DNA of 64,000 nt from Notospermus geniculatus (taxonomy: Eukaryota > Nemertea > Pilidiophora > Heteronemertea > Lineidae). A program made the translations under genes and the position numbers. Under the pieces are notes generated by a model. The model did no database searches and was not told the DNA's origin. It saw nothing but the letters and a program-made list of their open reading frames with translations. Positions 9,378 to 20,114 of this stretch are shown here, piece after piece. The stretch spans positions 164,715 to 228,714 of the forward strand of contig NMRB01000806.1 of assembly GCA_002633025.1 (NCBI GenBank), in the 5' to 3' direction. How positions within the stretch are numbered: position 1 is the first letter of the stretch; each line of letters opens with the position of its first letter.

Positions 9378-9755
9378 CAGATGCACCCTCTGTTGAGTGC
9401 CCGGCGGGGCATCCTATTCTGTTATAGGATGCCCCGGGGGCATTTAGTTTTTCTAAGAGATGATTTTAAATGCACCCCCGGGCACTCGGTTACAACCTTA
9501 CTTTGTGAACATTGTTATAGAATGCCCCCTCCGCCACCACTAAATGACTGTTGGTACGAGGTTCAGCGATGTATACCAGGTTTAATAGTCTTGGAAATAC
9601 AAGTAGCCTAGACGGAATATTCAATGCCGTTCAGCTCTCAAAGGGTAGTATCGTGGTCCTTAACAAGCTAAACAGCAGTAAGTTGCACTACTTACTGCAG
9701 TTTAGCTTGGGACGCTGTCAGATGTAGTCCATGAGCCAGACCCCAAATTTTGCAG
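9378..9755. other. Small hairpins, no gene
   Basis: Two short hairpins are visible: gcggggcatcctat with its complement ataggatgcccc (9401-9438), and agctaaacagcagtaagt with acttactgcagtttagct (about 9668-9709). No coding or RNA gene is recognised. Confidence 0.45.
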
Positions 9756-10447
9756 TTTGACTACCAATTTCGTGACCAGATCCAACATAGATTTTTTATC
9801 AGTCTGATGTCTGAGGTGTCTGAAATCACGTGATGGACATTTCTATTCAGTAGCTTTATACCCCGAATTAAGATTCTTAAAATTGTTCATTGGAATCCCA
9901 TTGCAATACTTACACAGACTTGTACTACAAATTGAGGTGTCTATGTACAGCTAACGTTTTTCTTGCCGGTTTTAGACCCTATGAATGTATTACCAATAGA
10001 TAGAAATATGGCACCTCTTAGTCAAATAGCTATATTTTAAACATTATATGACATCGCTGTAACATAGAAATGACAAATTTGATAGATATGTCAAATTTTG
10101 CCCCAAATCCATCAAAATCACTGAAAATGCCATTTTTATAACAAATACTAATTATCTCATATTCTAAACAGGCCTAACTGACTGAGAAGTGCCATATTTC
10201 TATCTATTGGTAATACATTTATGGGGTCTAAAACCAGCGAGAAAAAAGTTAGCTGTATATAGACATCTCAATTTGTAATACAAGTCTGTGTAAATATTGC
10301 AATGGGATTCCAATGAACAATTTTAAGAACCTCAATTAGGGGTATAAAGCTACTGAATTGAAATGTCCATCACATGATTTCAAACACCTCAGACATCAGA
10401 CTGATCAAAAATCCATGTTGGATCTGGTCACGAAATTGGTAGTCAAA
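9756..10447. mobile_element. Foldback element of about 690 bp
   Basis: The left arm starts tttgactaccaatttcgtga. The right arm is its inverse, ending tcacgaaattggtagtcaaa immediately before an ambiguous base at 10448. The arms are about 300 bp each and share the internal landmarks gacatcagactgat, caatgggattccaatg and gatagaaatatgg. There is no open frame. The inner motif (tacatttatggggtctaaa, cagctaac) is shared with the foldback at 50611-51363, so they belong to one family. Confidence 0.75.
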
Positions 10448-10448
10448 N

Positions 10449-11075
10449 GGGGAGAAGGGAGGAATGTGGAGGAAGTGGTGACTGTAAATTCACTGTATAT
10501 ATAACACATTCTCACGGGGAAAAGCTTGGCTGAACATGTGAACGCAGGGGTGGCTGCCCACCCCTACGAAAAATCGACGCGACCACGCAATACCCAGCCC
10601 TCATAGGGGACAAATCGAGGAACTACACTTTGTACACAACACAAGCTCGCGCAGTTTGGTTCCATAACTCACCGCTAGGCGCAGCCGACTTTAGAAACCG
10701 CCGAAACTTGTACCTTTGCTGACGTTTGTTCGTACTGCCCAACTAATCAGGTCGAAAGCTAGTCGTACACTATCACCAGACGCAATATGACGTCAAAATA
10801 CCGCAAAATAAGGCCGTAAACGTCAAGGCCGCTGACGTCTAAAAATAGCTTCAAAACTGGTGTGAAAATAGGGGTCCATATGGCCGCAGCTAGCGCTCCA
10901 AGCGGCTCCATAGCGAACCAATGTTTTGAACGAGGCCGATGTGTACAGATGTACAAACGAAGAGGTTTCCTCGATGGATTTTTAATAGGAACTAGGCTCT
11001 ATGGGGGTGTTCTCATTCTGCAGGAGTGTCACCGAAAATCATTATCATTCTGCACTTTTTTCCTTATGGATGGTT
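10449..11075. other. No gene recognised
   Basis: The stretch between the foldback and the LINE holds no recognisable repeat ends or coding motifs. It ends with a duplicated gagtgtcacc word (near 11024 and 11081) at the 5' edge of the LINE. Confidence 0.4.
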
Positions 11076-11077
11076 GA

Positions 11078-13400
11078 ATGAGTGTCACCAATCTGCGTAC
11101 AGGCCTCTCCATTCAACTGAGACAGCGCTGCTTAGAATCCAGTCGGACATTCTGACTGCTCTGGATGGTGGGTCAGTGGTCATGCTGTTAATGTTGGACC
11201 TCAGTGCAGCCTTTGATACAATAGATCATTCCATTCTATTGAAACGGTTGGAAGGATCCTACGGACTGACAGGAAAAGTGCTTGAGTGGTTTAGGTCATA
11301 TTTGGTTGGTAGGCAGCAGTTCGTCAAGATTGGTGACAGTCTTTCAAATGCTATATCTGTCAAGTGCGGTGTCCCATAGGGATCCGTGCTTGGACCCAAA
11401 TTATATTGTTTATATACCGCGCCTATCGCTTCCATCATTAGAAGTCATGGTATTCCTTTTGAGACGTATGCCGATGATACACAAATGTATACATTGTATA
11501 GCCATCAGACCGGGTGTCTGTCTACTCAGGACAACTAATGAAAAACTTGAAACTTGTGTGTGTGAGGTTAGGTCTTGGCTCACACAGAATATGTTGAAAG
11601 CCAATGACTTCAAGACCGAGTTCCTCTTATTTGCTGATAAGCGACACCATGAGATATGTACATTCATTGACAAAAGTTTATCTCCACCTGACACCTTTAA
11701 CATGTTTAATATTTCAAATACTACTGGGCCAATTTTAACACGGTTTGTTGCACATGAAAGTATAGCTTCTTGGTCATATTTCCGCATCAAAATTTTGGAT
11801 ATTTCGAAATATCATAATTATGTAATAGCTCATCAGAAAAAAACACTTGAAATCTTTTTTTATTATGTTATTTTTTTGGATTTTTGTTGCTGTTTTGATA
11901 GAGTGGAACTTTGTAAGGATTTGGAGCTTTGTTTCGTCAAAATATGTTGAGTTGTTGCTGAGATATTTGAGATTATCGAAATTTTGATAATTTGAGATTT
12001 TCGTCCTTTTTAGCAAATTTTGATGCCGTTAGATAAAGCTAACCTCAGAATATGGGTTTACAAAATTTTGGGACTTTTGGGCAGAAATATTGCATATCTT
12101 TCAAAATATCAAAATGTTGATATTTTGAAAATCAAGCCTAACTTCTAACCAGTTTACGCTAAAAGTTCCAAAACTTCATATTTCTACATTTTTAGGTTAG
12201 CTCTGTCTACTGATATCAAAATTTTGTGAAAAAATTTAAATTTTCAAAATATCAAAAATTTGATAATCTCAAATATCTCAGCAACCACTCAACATATTTT
12301 GATGAAACAAAGCCCCAAATCCTTTGAAAGTTCCATTCTATCAAAACTGCAACAAAAATCACAAAAAAATTACATAATAAAAAAATGATTTCAAGTGTTT
12401 TTTTTCTGATGAGCTATTACATAATTATGATATTTCGAGATATCCAAAATTTTGCTGCAGAAATATGACCAACAAGCTACACTTTCATGTGCAACAAACC
12501 GTGTTAAAATTGGCCCAGTAGTATTTGAAATATTCAAGATGTCAGGTGGAGATAAACTTTTGTCAATGACTGTACAAGTCTGTCACTTCAGGTTGGTGAA
12601 AGTGTAATTACACCGTCACACTCAGTGCGAAATCTTGGTGTGCTCTTGGACCGTGGTATGTCCATGGAGGATCATGTCAACAGTGTTACTAGAGCTTGTT
12701 ACTTTCAGCTCCGTAACATTGGTAGAATTCGTAAGTTTCTGTCAGTTGATGCATAGTCTTTGGTCCAAGCAGCAGTGATATCGAGACTAGACTACGCCAA
12801 TGGGCTTTTGTACGGCATTAATGCCAATCTAATTGGCAAGCTACAAAGGGTACAAAACTGTGCGGCACGTGTGATCACATTGACAGGGCGGCGAGACCAC
12901 GTGTCCCCTATTCTCAAGGAGCTTCACTGGCTCCCGGTGCACTGCCGGATTGAGTTTAAGCTTCTCGTCCATGTTTACAAGGCCGTAAATGGAGATTCTC
13001 CACAGTATTTAAGGGATCTGGTCGCGATATATCGACCAGGAAGAAGCTTGCGTTCAGAGGACCGGTCCCTGCTTGTAGTGCCAAGGTCCAGGACCAAACG
13101 ATATGGATCCCGATCTCTTTATCATGTGGGACCGGTTCTCTGGAATGCGCTGCCCGAGAGGCTTAAGCTCAGTCCGTCAGTGCATGCTTTCAAAAAGAAT
13201 CTTAAGACTCATTTATTTATCAGATATTTTAGCTAATCTTGGTGTGCTAAATATGCTTTTTTTTCCTTTTTACTACTACATGTATGTCTTATTCTTTTCT
13301 ATCCTTTTGCTTGTATGCTTATTGTACAGCGCCCTAGAGCCTTGCGGAATAGGGCGCTTTATAAATGTTTTTTAATAATATATAATAATAATTATAATAG
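11078..13400 (+). mobile_element. 5'-truncated, broken CR1/L2-like LINE
   Basis: Reverse transcriptase motifs are clear: HQSAYRPLHSTETALL, MLDLSAAFDTIDH, then GVP*GSVLGP at about 11371-11400, where the usual Gln codon is now TAG, and YADDTQ at about 11468. The downstream part (12760-13236) carries the conserved SRLDYANGLLYG, LQRVQNCAARVI, LHWLPV and FKLLVHVYKA block typical of the C-terminus of this group. The 3' end reads gggcgctttataaatg then an ATAATA-rich tail, as in CR1/L2 elements. Stop codons and a 908-bp foldback insertion (11663-12570) make it non-functional. Confidence 0.85.
11663..12570. mobile_element. Foldback element inserted in the LINE, TSD TGTACA
   Basis: The left arm begins tcattgacaaaagtttatct and the right arm is its inverse, ending cttttgtcaatga. 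Arms of more than 400 bp are rich in AT and in ttttgatattttg words. TGTACA lies directly outside each end (11657-11662 and 12571-12576), fitting a 6-bp target-site duplication. The LINE frame resumes after the right end. A related copy is at 43203-44974. Confidence 0.78.
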
Positions 13401-13845
13401 ATCAGTTGCAACTACGTCATCGTCATGAAGATTTCTCTGAAGAACACGCATGCGCAGAAGCCCTTTTGACCTGTCAGCACAGAAATAATTTTGTATGGCT
13501 TTCAACGAAGGACTGCCGTTGTAACGTCGATCAGTGTTTCCGTATTTCTGTGATTTTCTTATTGTTTCCCTCCTGACGGATTAAGCGGCAACTAACCCAA
13601 CAATAACCATTCTAGGCCGCGTCTATTGTTGGAGAACACGGAGCTACAGAAACACTCACCGACGTTACACCTGTGGATCGCTCAAAAGACATTGGGTGGC
13701 GCTGCAGTCGTCGGGATCTCTAGTCTACGCAGATTGTAAAAGATAAACTCTTCTAATTCTGTTAGGCCTTTTTAGATCAGATCACCGTGACGACTGCAGC
13801 GCCGCCCAGCGTCGATTTGCGGAAATGTACATTTGTACTCAAAAT
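13401..13845. repeat. Two nested or adjacent inverted repeats
   Basis: One pair is taacgtcgatcagtgtttcc with an inverse near 13650-13675 (gaaacactcaccgacgtta). The other is gggtggcgctgcagtcgtc (13695) with an inverse ending at about 13807 (gacgactgcagcgccgccc). No coding sequence is seen. Confidence 0.55.
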
Positions 13846-14071
13846 TCCCACATACCTGTCCCATTCCTGAACTAGGAAAAAATGAATAAATCCTGAGTTG
13901 AGGATAACGGGATGGGGGTATGGTCAGAAACGGTAATGTCCAGTCCACTTACTTGTCCCACTCCCGAGCCTGGCAAAGAATGACAGCGGTGCGATATCTT
14001 CCAACTAAGGATTTGGTCATTTTTTCTGAGTTCAGGAATGGGACAGGAACATGTAAGTGGGAATTTAGAGT
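13846..14071. mobile_element. MITE, 226 bp
   Basis: The left end attcccacatacctgtccca is matched by the inverted right end tgggacaggaacatgtaagt then gggaat. A diverged single-arm copy lies at 9113-9310. There is no open frame. Confidence 0.65.
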
Positions 14072-14288
14072 ATGTATATATCGTTTGGAAGCTTCATAAG
14101 CCTTTTAAGGGACTTTGCTTATACTAGGTATGGAGTCCAAGACAGGCTACTGTCCACATGTGTGGGGTCTTTTACTTGTACTTTTACCGGTACTGGCATA
14201 GACACTCAGGTAAAAGGGACCACGGCTTTCACTCTCATCCGACAGACACTAAAATTGGTTCACAACTTTTTTTCAGAACTTGAAAATG

Positions 14289-14372
14289 TCCTGGCCGGGG
14301 ATCGAACCCACGCACTGACCCTGTTAGAATTGAAAGTAAAGCGTGTTAGACCACTCGACCACCAGGCCAGGA
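14289..14372 (-). ncRNA. tRNA-like sequence (class II-like), probably pseudogene or SINE head
   Basis: On the minus strand the outer ends TCCTGGC and GCCAGGA pair perfectly. A perfect A box (TGGTCGAGTGG) and a near-perfect B box (GGTTCGATCCC) are present. The anticodon stem is not convincing and the length (84 nt) would require a variable arm as in Ser or Leu tRNA. I cannot assign an anticodon. It may still be transcribed by RNA polymerase III. Confidence 0.45.
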
Positions 14373-15540
14373 TTTACTCCTTAATCTCGTCGTCTCCACA
14401 AATCTAAAGTTCTGAGAATGATGAACGCAAAAAGCACGGAGGCAACTGGAAAATGACAAGTATACTGTCACGCTATTTCGCTTAGCTAGCCAATGGCAAG
14501 AAAGAGTAAGTGGAACAAACTCAAAGATTCAATAAATCTGTTGTTTTATTTCACACGCCGGAACAAGGGCGCATGAGAGATATCACGGTGAAATTCAAGA
14601 GAAAAATACATGATGAAAATACTCAGAATTCGGGGGTCATCCAATCCAGAGCCGTGGCGCATGCAGACGGGGCGAAGTTATTTGTGTGCAGCGGAGCCGT
14701 GGAGTGGGAACGGAAAAGATTCCGAATTTGAGCTTAAAAACGGGGAAATACCGGCAAAAACGGTTCTACCTTCAATGGTGAATTGGATCCAACTTGAGGT
14801 GTCAAATCTCACAGGTTGAAAACGACATTTAAAAACATCAGTGAAATCACGTGCAGGAATGATCACGAAGAGCACTCAGCGGGGCGTCTTCGCAAGAATG
14901 ATGTGCGTCTCAGCTTTTATACCCTGGGAACCAAAGTAGTGCAAACTCCTGACGTCGAAATAATACGCACAAGAAATATTACAAAATTTACACATTAAAC
15001 CTCAAAAATACACCCTTTAACTCCATCTATCATGCTTCACATAAATTATCATACATTACGCGCCCAAAATACTCGATAGTGTGAGGTTACCCTTAAGTTG
15101 ACGTCATTATGGTATTGGTCTGGATTTAAATTTAGCGCGCAGACGAAACGTTGACACGGCGTAACACGGTAAATGATGACGTCACGCATCACAACAACAC
15201 AAAGTTTGGAAACTTGTCAATTTGCCATCGAGGTCCCCCAAAATACCACTTTAACAAGGAGATTGGACATGACGATCATTAACAAGGGTATGAATGAAAA
15301 GTTCTCTTAGTGAAGAAATAATGGGCCTACCTTATTAGTTTGAAATAACGCCAGGAAGAGAGAATTAGTTTGTCAACTCACTAGGCCTACGCCGGTACGT
15401 ACACACACACGCATGCAATACAGTGCAAATGCACACAACATATGTACAGGGAATGCATTAAAATCCACAGGTCATCACAATACAATGTAAAAATCCAAAC
15501 AAACAGAGCACGAAAGGCGACACATAAAACGATATAATAC
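14373..15540. other. No gene recognised
   Basis: Only short open frames without recognisable motifs are present. No inverted-repeat termini were found in this stretch. Confidence 0.4.
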
Positions 15541-15660
15541 AAGGAGTCGTCCTCCAGAGAAATTCGCAAATTTTCGACCCCAATCGGGGTCTTCATCAAG
15601 CTGCAACTTATCTGTGGAGCTACCAAAAGTATAATATGAGCTGGATCCCAACAATACAAA
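15541..15660. repeat. Single arm related to the 42259-42457 palindrome
   Basis: The order 'ctccagagaaattcgcaaat', 'ttttcgaccccaatcggggt', 'cttcatcaagctgcaac' parallels the arm of the palindrome at 42259-42457 (ctccagaattcacgaa, ttttcgaccccaaccggggt, ctttttcaagtggaac). Here only one arm is present. Confidence 0.5.
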
Positions 15661-16118
15661 TAAATCTGAAATAAGAAACCCTGCACAAACAGAAGGTGTG
15701 AAGAAATAGCTGACAACAAGGCCCCATGGTTGAGTGCTGGGGGGCTAATTGCAATGAGAATGTAAAACACACAAGTATGTCCGCAGAAGGCTGATTTATT
15801 CGTCAATCACACTGTAGGATATGTTATATTAAATCTGCATGATCCATATACATGTAATGTACAGCCGTGACGTTGATCCTCGATACATGATTATGGTGGC
15901 AGGTATTAATCACACATCATATCCCCATGACGTCTCCGCCTCGCGTTCTCGTGTGGGACGCATCTTCCGGAACAGCAGTCGCTACCATTGCCGTCGAAAC
16001 AAGTGGAGAATCTAAAATTGCATGATCTGAAAAGAAACGAAAGATACTGTACTGTATGTACAGGCTGAATTTTCATCGAACGACTTGGGAGGAATTCAGT
16101 ATAATTTCTCCAAGCATC

Positions 16119-16216
16119 GAACGACACGCGACACGAACACGCAGGTGGACAAAGGTTTCATGGGATCAGTCCTTTGTGAAGCCATGTTCGCCTGCGTGTT
16201 AGTGTCGCGTGTCATC
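16119..16216. repeat. 98-bp hairpin
   Basis: acgacacgcgacacgaacac at the left is matched by the inverted gtgttagtgtcgcgtgtc at the right, with gcagg/cctgc and cctttgt inside. It lies just before the TTAA-bounded hairpin chain. Confidence 0.6.
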
Positions 16217-16232
16217 CGATGTAAAGCCAGCC

Positions 16233-16995
16233 TTAAAGCTGAACTGCATGAACAAAAACCACAATGTTTTAATCTCCTGTTTTTGTTCATGCAGTTCAGC
16301 TTTAAGGTGGCTGTCCACTTGAGAGTTTTCTCGCAGAAGTTGGCTCACAATGGGCAATTCACCATTGTTTGTTTCCTCACGGCTTACGCTGAGACCAGTA
16401 TGACACTAACAACTGGTCGCAGTCGAGTTGTCCATTGGGAGCCAACTTGCGTGAGAAAACTCTCCCGTGGATCGGCACCTTTAAGGTGGCTATCCACGGG
16501 AGATTTTCCCGCAGAAGTTGGCTTTCTATGGGCAATTCAACCGAGCAGTTGGTTGTCTCATTGGTCTCGGCGTAAGCCGTGAGGAAACAAATAATGGTGA
16601 ATTACCCATTGTGAGCCAACTTCTGCGAGAAAACTCTCCCGTGGATAGCCACCTTAAAGGCCTGTTTCCACTAGAACGAGTTTGCGGCGAGCGGTGCGTT
16701 TTTCACAGGGGTTTGGATAATCCTTCGATGGTTTAACAATACATGGGCTGTTGATTATCCCAATGCCTGTGAAAACCGCACCGCTCGCCGCAAAATCGCT
16801 CTAGTGGAAACAGGGCTTTAAGCCGTTTCCACTAGACCGGTTTCCCGCATTGCGTTTTTGCGATTTCACAGTGTTTTGGATAATCCTACGATATTTTAAC
16901 AATACATGGCGCGTTTATTGTCCCAATGCCTGTGAAAACCGCCCCGGCGCCGGAAAACCGCTGCGGAAACCGGTCAAGTGGAAACAGGCCTTTAA
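16233..16995. mobile_element. Chain of five head-to-tail TTAA-bounded hairpin elements
   Basis: TTAA occurs at 16233, 16302, 16481, 16654, 16818 and 16992. Each interval is an inverted repeat: 16237-16301 (agctgaactgcatgaac ends), 16306-16480 and 16485-16653 (ggtggctatccac ends, one family), 16658-16817 and 16822-16991 (gtttccactaga ends, a second family). A further single arm of the last family begins at 16996. Neighbouring elements share one TTAA each. TTAA target duplication is characteristic of piggyBac-group transposition, so these look like non-autonomous piggyBac-like MITEs. No transposase is present. Confidence 0.72.
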
Positions 16996-17064
16996 AACCC
17001 CGTTTCCACTAGACCGATTTCCCGCATTGCGTTTTGCGAGGTTCGCACCACGTGATGAGGCAAA

Positions 17065-17355
17065 ATGGCGGCCAGCAATGGCGCTGGCACACCAGCAGAC
17101 GACATGGACAACAAGAAAATGAAAGTCGCCCTGGTAACCATTTTTATCGTCACAATCTGTATTTCTAGTTGCATGCTGGCCATTATTTATAGGCTGGTGT
17201 TATTTGGCGAGCCGCTCTCTGTGCAACGGTCCGTCATGTTCTTAGATGGCGAGCCGCTCTCCGAGCAGATTTGCGTTGCGCAGTTGCACAGCGAGCCGGA
17301 TGGATGTGCAGTGAACAAATTCAGCCTTGCTCAGCGAGCTGATGGGCCTCATTAA
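17065..17355 (+). CDS. Possible first exon of a single-pass membrane protein
   Basis: ATG at 17065 lies in an excellent context (caaaATGGCGG). The peptide starts MAASNGAGTPADDMDNKK, followed by one strongly hydrophobic helix (VALVTIFIVTICISS to about residue 43), the pattern of a type II membrane anchor. The frame then runs into sequence with a 14-base direct repeat (ggcgagccgctctc, twice) that does not look like conserved protein, so the true exon may end near residue 45-50. The hairpin chain ends only about 70 bp upstream. I recognise no family; this may be chance. Confidence 0.3.
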   Translation: MAASNGAGTPADDMDNKKMKVALVTIFIVTICISSCMLAIIYRLVLFGEPLSVQRSVMFLDGEPLSEQICVAQLHSEPDGCAVNKFSLAQRADGPH

Positions 17356-17596
17356 TTATTCATGAGGAGGTGTTAGCGAGTGGCCCTCTCTGCTAGCACC
17401 ATGATTAAAAGTGAATTAGTCGCGCAGCAGTAAAAAATGAAGCTACACGAATAATTTCTAAATTACGAAAGTCCATAGTTTAGCAGATTACATTTTTGTT
17501 CAGTGGACTTAGAGTTGGGTGGATTTAGAGTATTTTCAGAAAAAACGAAAAGGCCAAAAGAAAAAAAACAGGAGACAGTAAAAGTGGTGAAAAAAG

Positions 17597-17670
17597 TTGC
17601 CCCCGCGGGAGTCGAACCGGGGGTCAAACGTTTACTAGCCAAACGCTATAACCGACTGAGCTACATGTAC
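17597..17670 (-). ncRNA. tRNA-like sequence, probably pseudogene
   Basis: On the minus strand there is a perfect A box (TAGCTCAGTCG) and a perfect B box (GGTTCGACTCC), with an intervening anticodon-like stem CGTTT/AAACG. Its loop would read CTA and lacks U33. The acceptor ends do not pair. The likeliest identity is a decayed tRNA or tRNA-derived SINE. Confidence 0.45.
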
Positions 17671-18075
17671 CGAGCCAGCTGGCAGTGTAGCGGTTTCATT
17701 GGCCAATGTTGGTGGTTATGACTATTCATTGGTTGCTTGCCATCTGAGACCAATTTCTGTGTTTGGAAAGCATTTTGCTTGTCAAATAACAACTCCAGTA
17801 GTCATTTTCCCTTTAAAATCAACAAAACTACGCCAAAAACAGGCATAAGCCGGAGGCCCCAGCTCTTTTTTCACCGATATTTGATCGAAGTGGAAGGGCG
17901 ATCATCGAATCTGCCATTTTGAACGGCCCGTTTTGTAATCTCGATTTTCATTGGCCGCCGCAGTGCATAACTAATTACTCCGGCGCGCTATCCAAGCTGA
18001 AACAAAGTGACTGCACAGAGAGCTGGGCTCGCCGAATAGTCACTCCCTTATTTATTATACTCACTTTGCGCAAAA

Positions 18076-18249
18076 ATGGCGGATTCGGCATGTTCGGCGC
18101 CATTTTGTCGAAAGGCATGCTGGGATACTTCCCCAACTAACCACCTCGGTGAGGTAGTTACTTGGGGCAGGCCCAAGAGGCGCCAGATCATGACGTCACA
18201 CGATAAAACAACGCTGTGGCTCTCACCCAGGGGAGGCCGGGGTGAGTAA
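18076..18249 (+). CDS. Possible short first exon after a YY1-like start
   Basis: caaaaATGGCGGATTCGG gives a favourable start context, with an AT-rich ttatttattata about 20 bases upstream. The 57-codon frame (MADSACSAPFCRKACWD...) has a CSAPFC start faintly like THAP domains, but the rest does not follow that fold. A donor-like CTCG|GTGAGG lies at about 18150. Support is weak. Confidence 0.18.
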   Translation: MADSACSAPFCRKACWDTSPTNHLGEVVTWGRPKRRQIMTSHDKTTLWLSPRGGRGE

Positions 18250-18569
18250 ACGAACACGCTATCTGTGTGCAAATGTATGAGGAGGAGCTATGATCAGGGT
18301 ATGGGAGGATGCTGACACAAATCCGACAACGACCTGGAACTGAAACGAATGAGTGTGCAGAATTTTGTTGTTCGCCATATCAACATTCCTAAAAACGCTG
18401 GCGTGCTGTTGATTCCCTCGGACGTAGATCAAGAGGACGTGTGGTTTGGCCTACCTTCTTTTGTTCAGCTGGGTCAGCTCTGAAGTGAGAATGTGTATGC
18501 AGTTAGATACATCTGAGTTATCAGTCGCTGATCAGGATCAGCTCGGTCGTGTTGACACTGAGCCGCACA

Positions 18570-18770
18570 CACGAACTGTGAAAACCGCAAAATCGCTCTC
18601 AGTGGAAACAGGCACATGAGCGGATTCCGCCGGTGTTTGCGGCGCGCGGTGCGGTTTTCACAGGCATTGGTACAAACACGCCAAGTATTGTTAAACATCG
18701 AGGGACTCTCCAAAACCTTTGAAAACCGCAGCGCTCACCGGCAACCGCTGCGGAAACAAACGGCGCGCCG
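18570..18770. mobile_element. MITE arms related to the 16658-16991 family
   Basis: gtgaaaaccgc, agtggaaacagg, gcggtgcggttttcacagg and attgttaaacat follow the order seen in the second-family hairpins of the 16.2-17.0 kb chain, in diverged and rearranged form. Confidence 0.55.
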
Positions 18771-20110
18771 CGGGGAGTGGACCGTTTGGCCTCGCAACCG
18801 TCGTTGACTGGCGCAGTTTGCCAGGTGCAGAGCCGCGACCGGTCCCGCGGCGTTAACAAGCCCACCTCGAAGGTATGCCCATGAAACGTTACGTAATGGC
18901 ACAGGCAAGGATAAATGGAAAGAAAAAGTATTCATGCTACAATCCACAGCGCGTGACGTAGAACGAAAGGGGTACAAATACAAAGATCTGTTTCAAAGCA
19001 AAAGAAGACGTGAAGTATGAAAAACGAAATGTAAAACATACAAAGGAAAGGAAAATGAAGACGAAAGGCAGTAAAGGATGTCTTAACCTACCGGTAACTG
19101 AAAATGATATTGAAATGTTGGTTAGGGGCAATAGGAAAGATAACTTGACGAATATGGTATATCTGGCCTGTGACGAGGAATTCACGAAGCATTGTGAATA
19201 AAATGATGGTTTCACCTACCTCTGAAGTTGGTCCACAGGATGCTCGTTGTTTGAAGTCAGAACCGACAACTGAAGATTCGATCCCAGATCGGTGTGTTAT
19301 GCGAAATCGGCCAACGCAGACGACCAATGGAATATTTTCCTTTTGATTTCAAGTGTTTTCCGATATTCGACCACCTATCGAGACGCGCTGGTAAATTGAA
19401 ATATCGGAAAATGGAGCAATATTCCAGTCGGGTGACTGCAATTACCTATCCCAAGCGTGAGCCACTTGAAACCATACTTGCGTTAAATATTACAGAAATC
19501 GAACTATCTGGGGCATTCTTGGCTGTGATACTATTATTATTTATTTGCAAAAGGATGATGAAATTTCCCAAGAAAGGGGCCTATCTATCCCTGCATATAT
19601 TGATCCTTGGTAGATCGGATTTTCAGCGTGCCATAGACGTAGCCTGCAGAAGTCAGTAGGGCTACATGTTAAGGGGCCGGGTTAGACCAAGAGACAAGAC
19701 CAGAAAAGAGGGCTATTTCTTAAGTTTCGTGGTGATGTCGTGGTAACTAAAAACTTCCTCCTGCATTATAAGAAGATGGATATGCTGAATGCATTTCAAC
19801 TTGTTACCACAAGCAATTTTCCCCAGTTTACAAGATGGCCGCCCTTTTTAAAGGGCCAACGAGATTAACAGTAGGGGTAAAAAATCTGATGTCTTCAAAA
19901 TATATCATCATTGGTATCAAAATAAAGGTCTCAGTGAGTACAACAGCATGGCATGGGTTTTATTCGCCAAAATGTACAGTGCAACCCTTGAGGGGGTCCA
20001 AAAGGGCCAAAAATCCAACATTTGACCCCTTCCCACCAGTTCCAATGGGGCTGCACGTGAATGAAAACAATTGATTTCAACATTGCTCTCATAGAGACAG
20101 ACACTTGATA
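18771..20110. other. No gene recognised
   Basis: The region contains short open frames only, the longest about 120 codons at 19294-19659 without any motif I know. A weak inverted pair around tttccgatatt and aatatcggaaa lies near 19357-19412. Confidence 0.4.
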
Positions 20111-20114
20111 TTTC

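Noticed and set aside
16085-16582. 165-codon + strand open frame
   Set aside because: It crosses several hairpin elements and their TTAA junctions; no protein motif.
17597-17670. Functional tRNA gene
   Set aside because: A and B boxes are perfect but the acceptor stem does not pair and U33 is missing; kept only as a tRNA-like sequence.
18076-18249. THAP-domain protein start
   Set aside because: CSAPFC is suggestive, but the following residues lack the remaining THAP cysteine, histidine and AVPTIF-type motifs; kept only as a very weak exon candidate.
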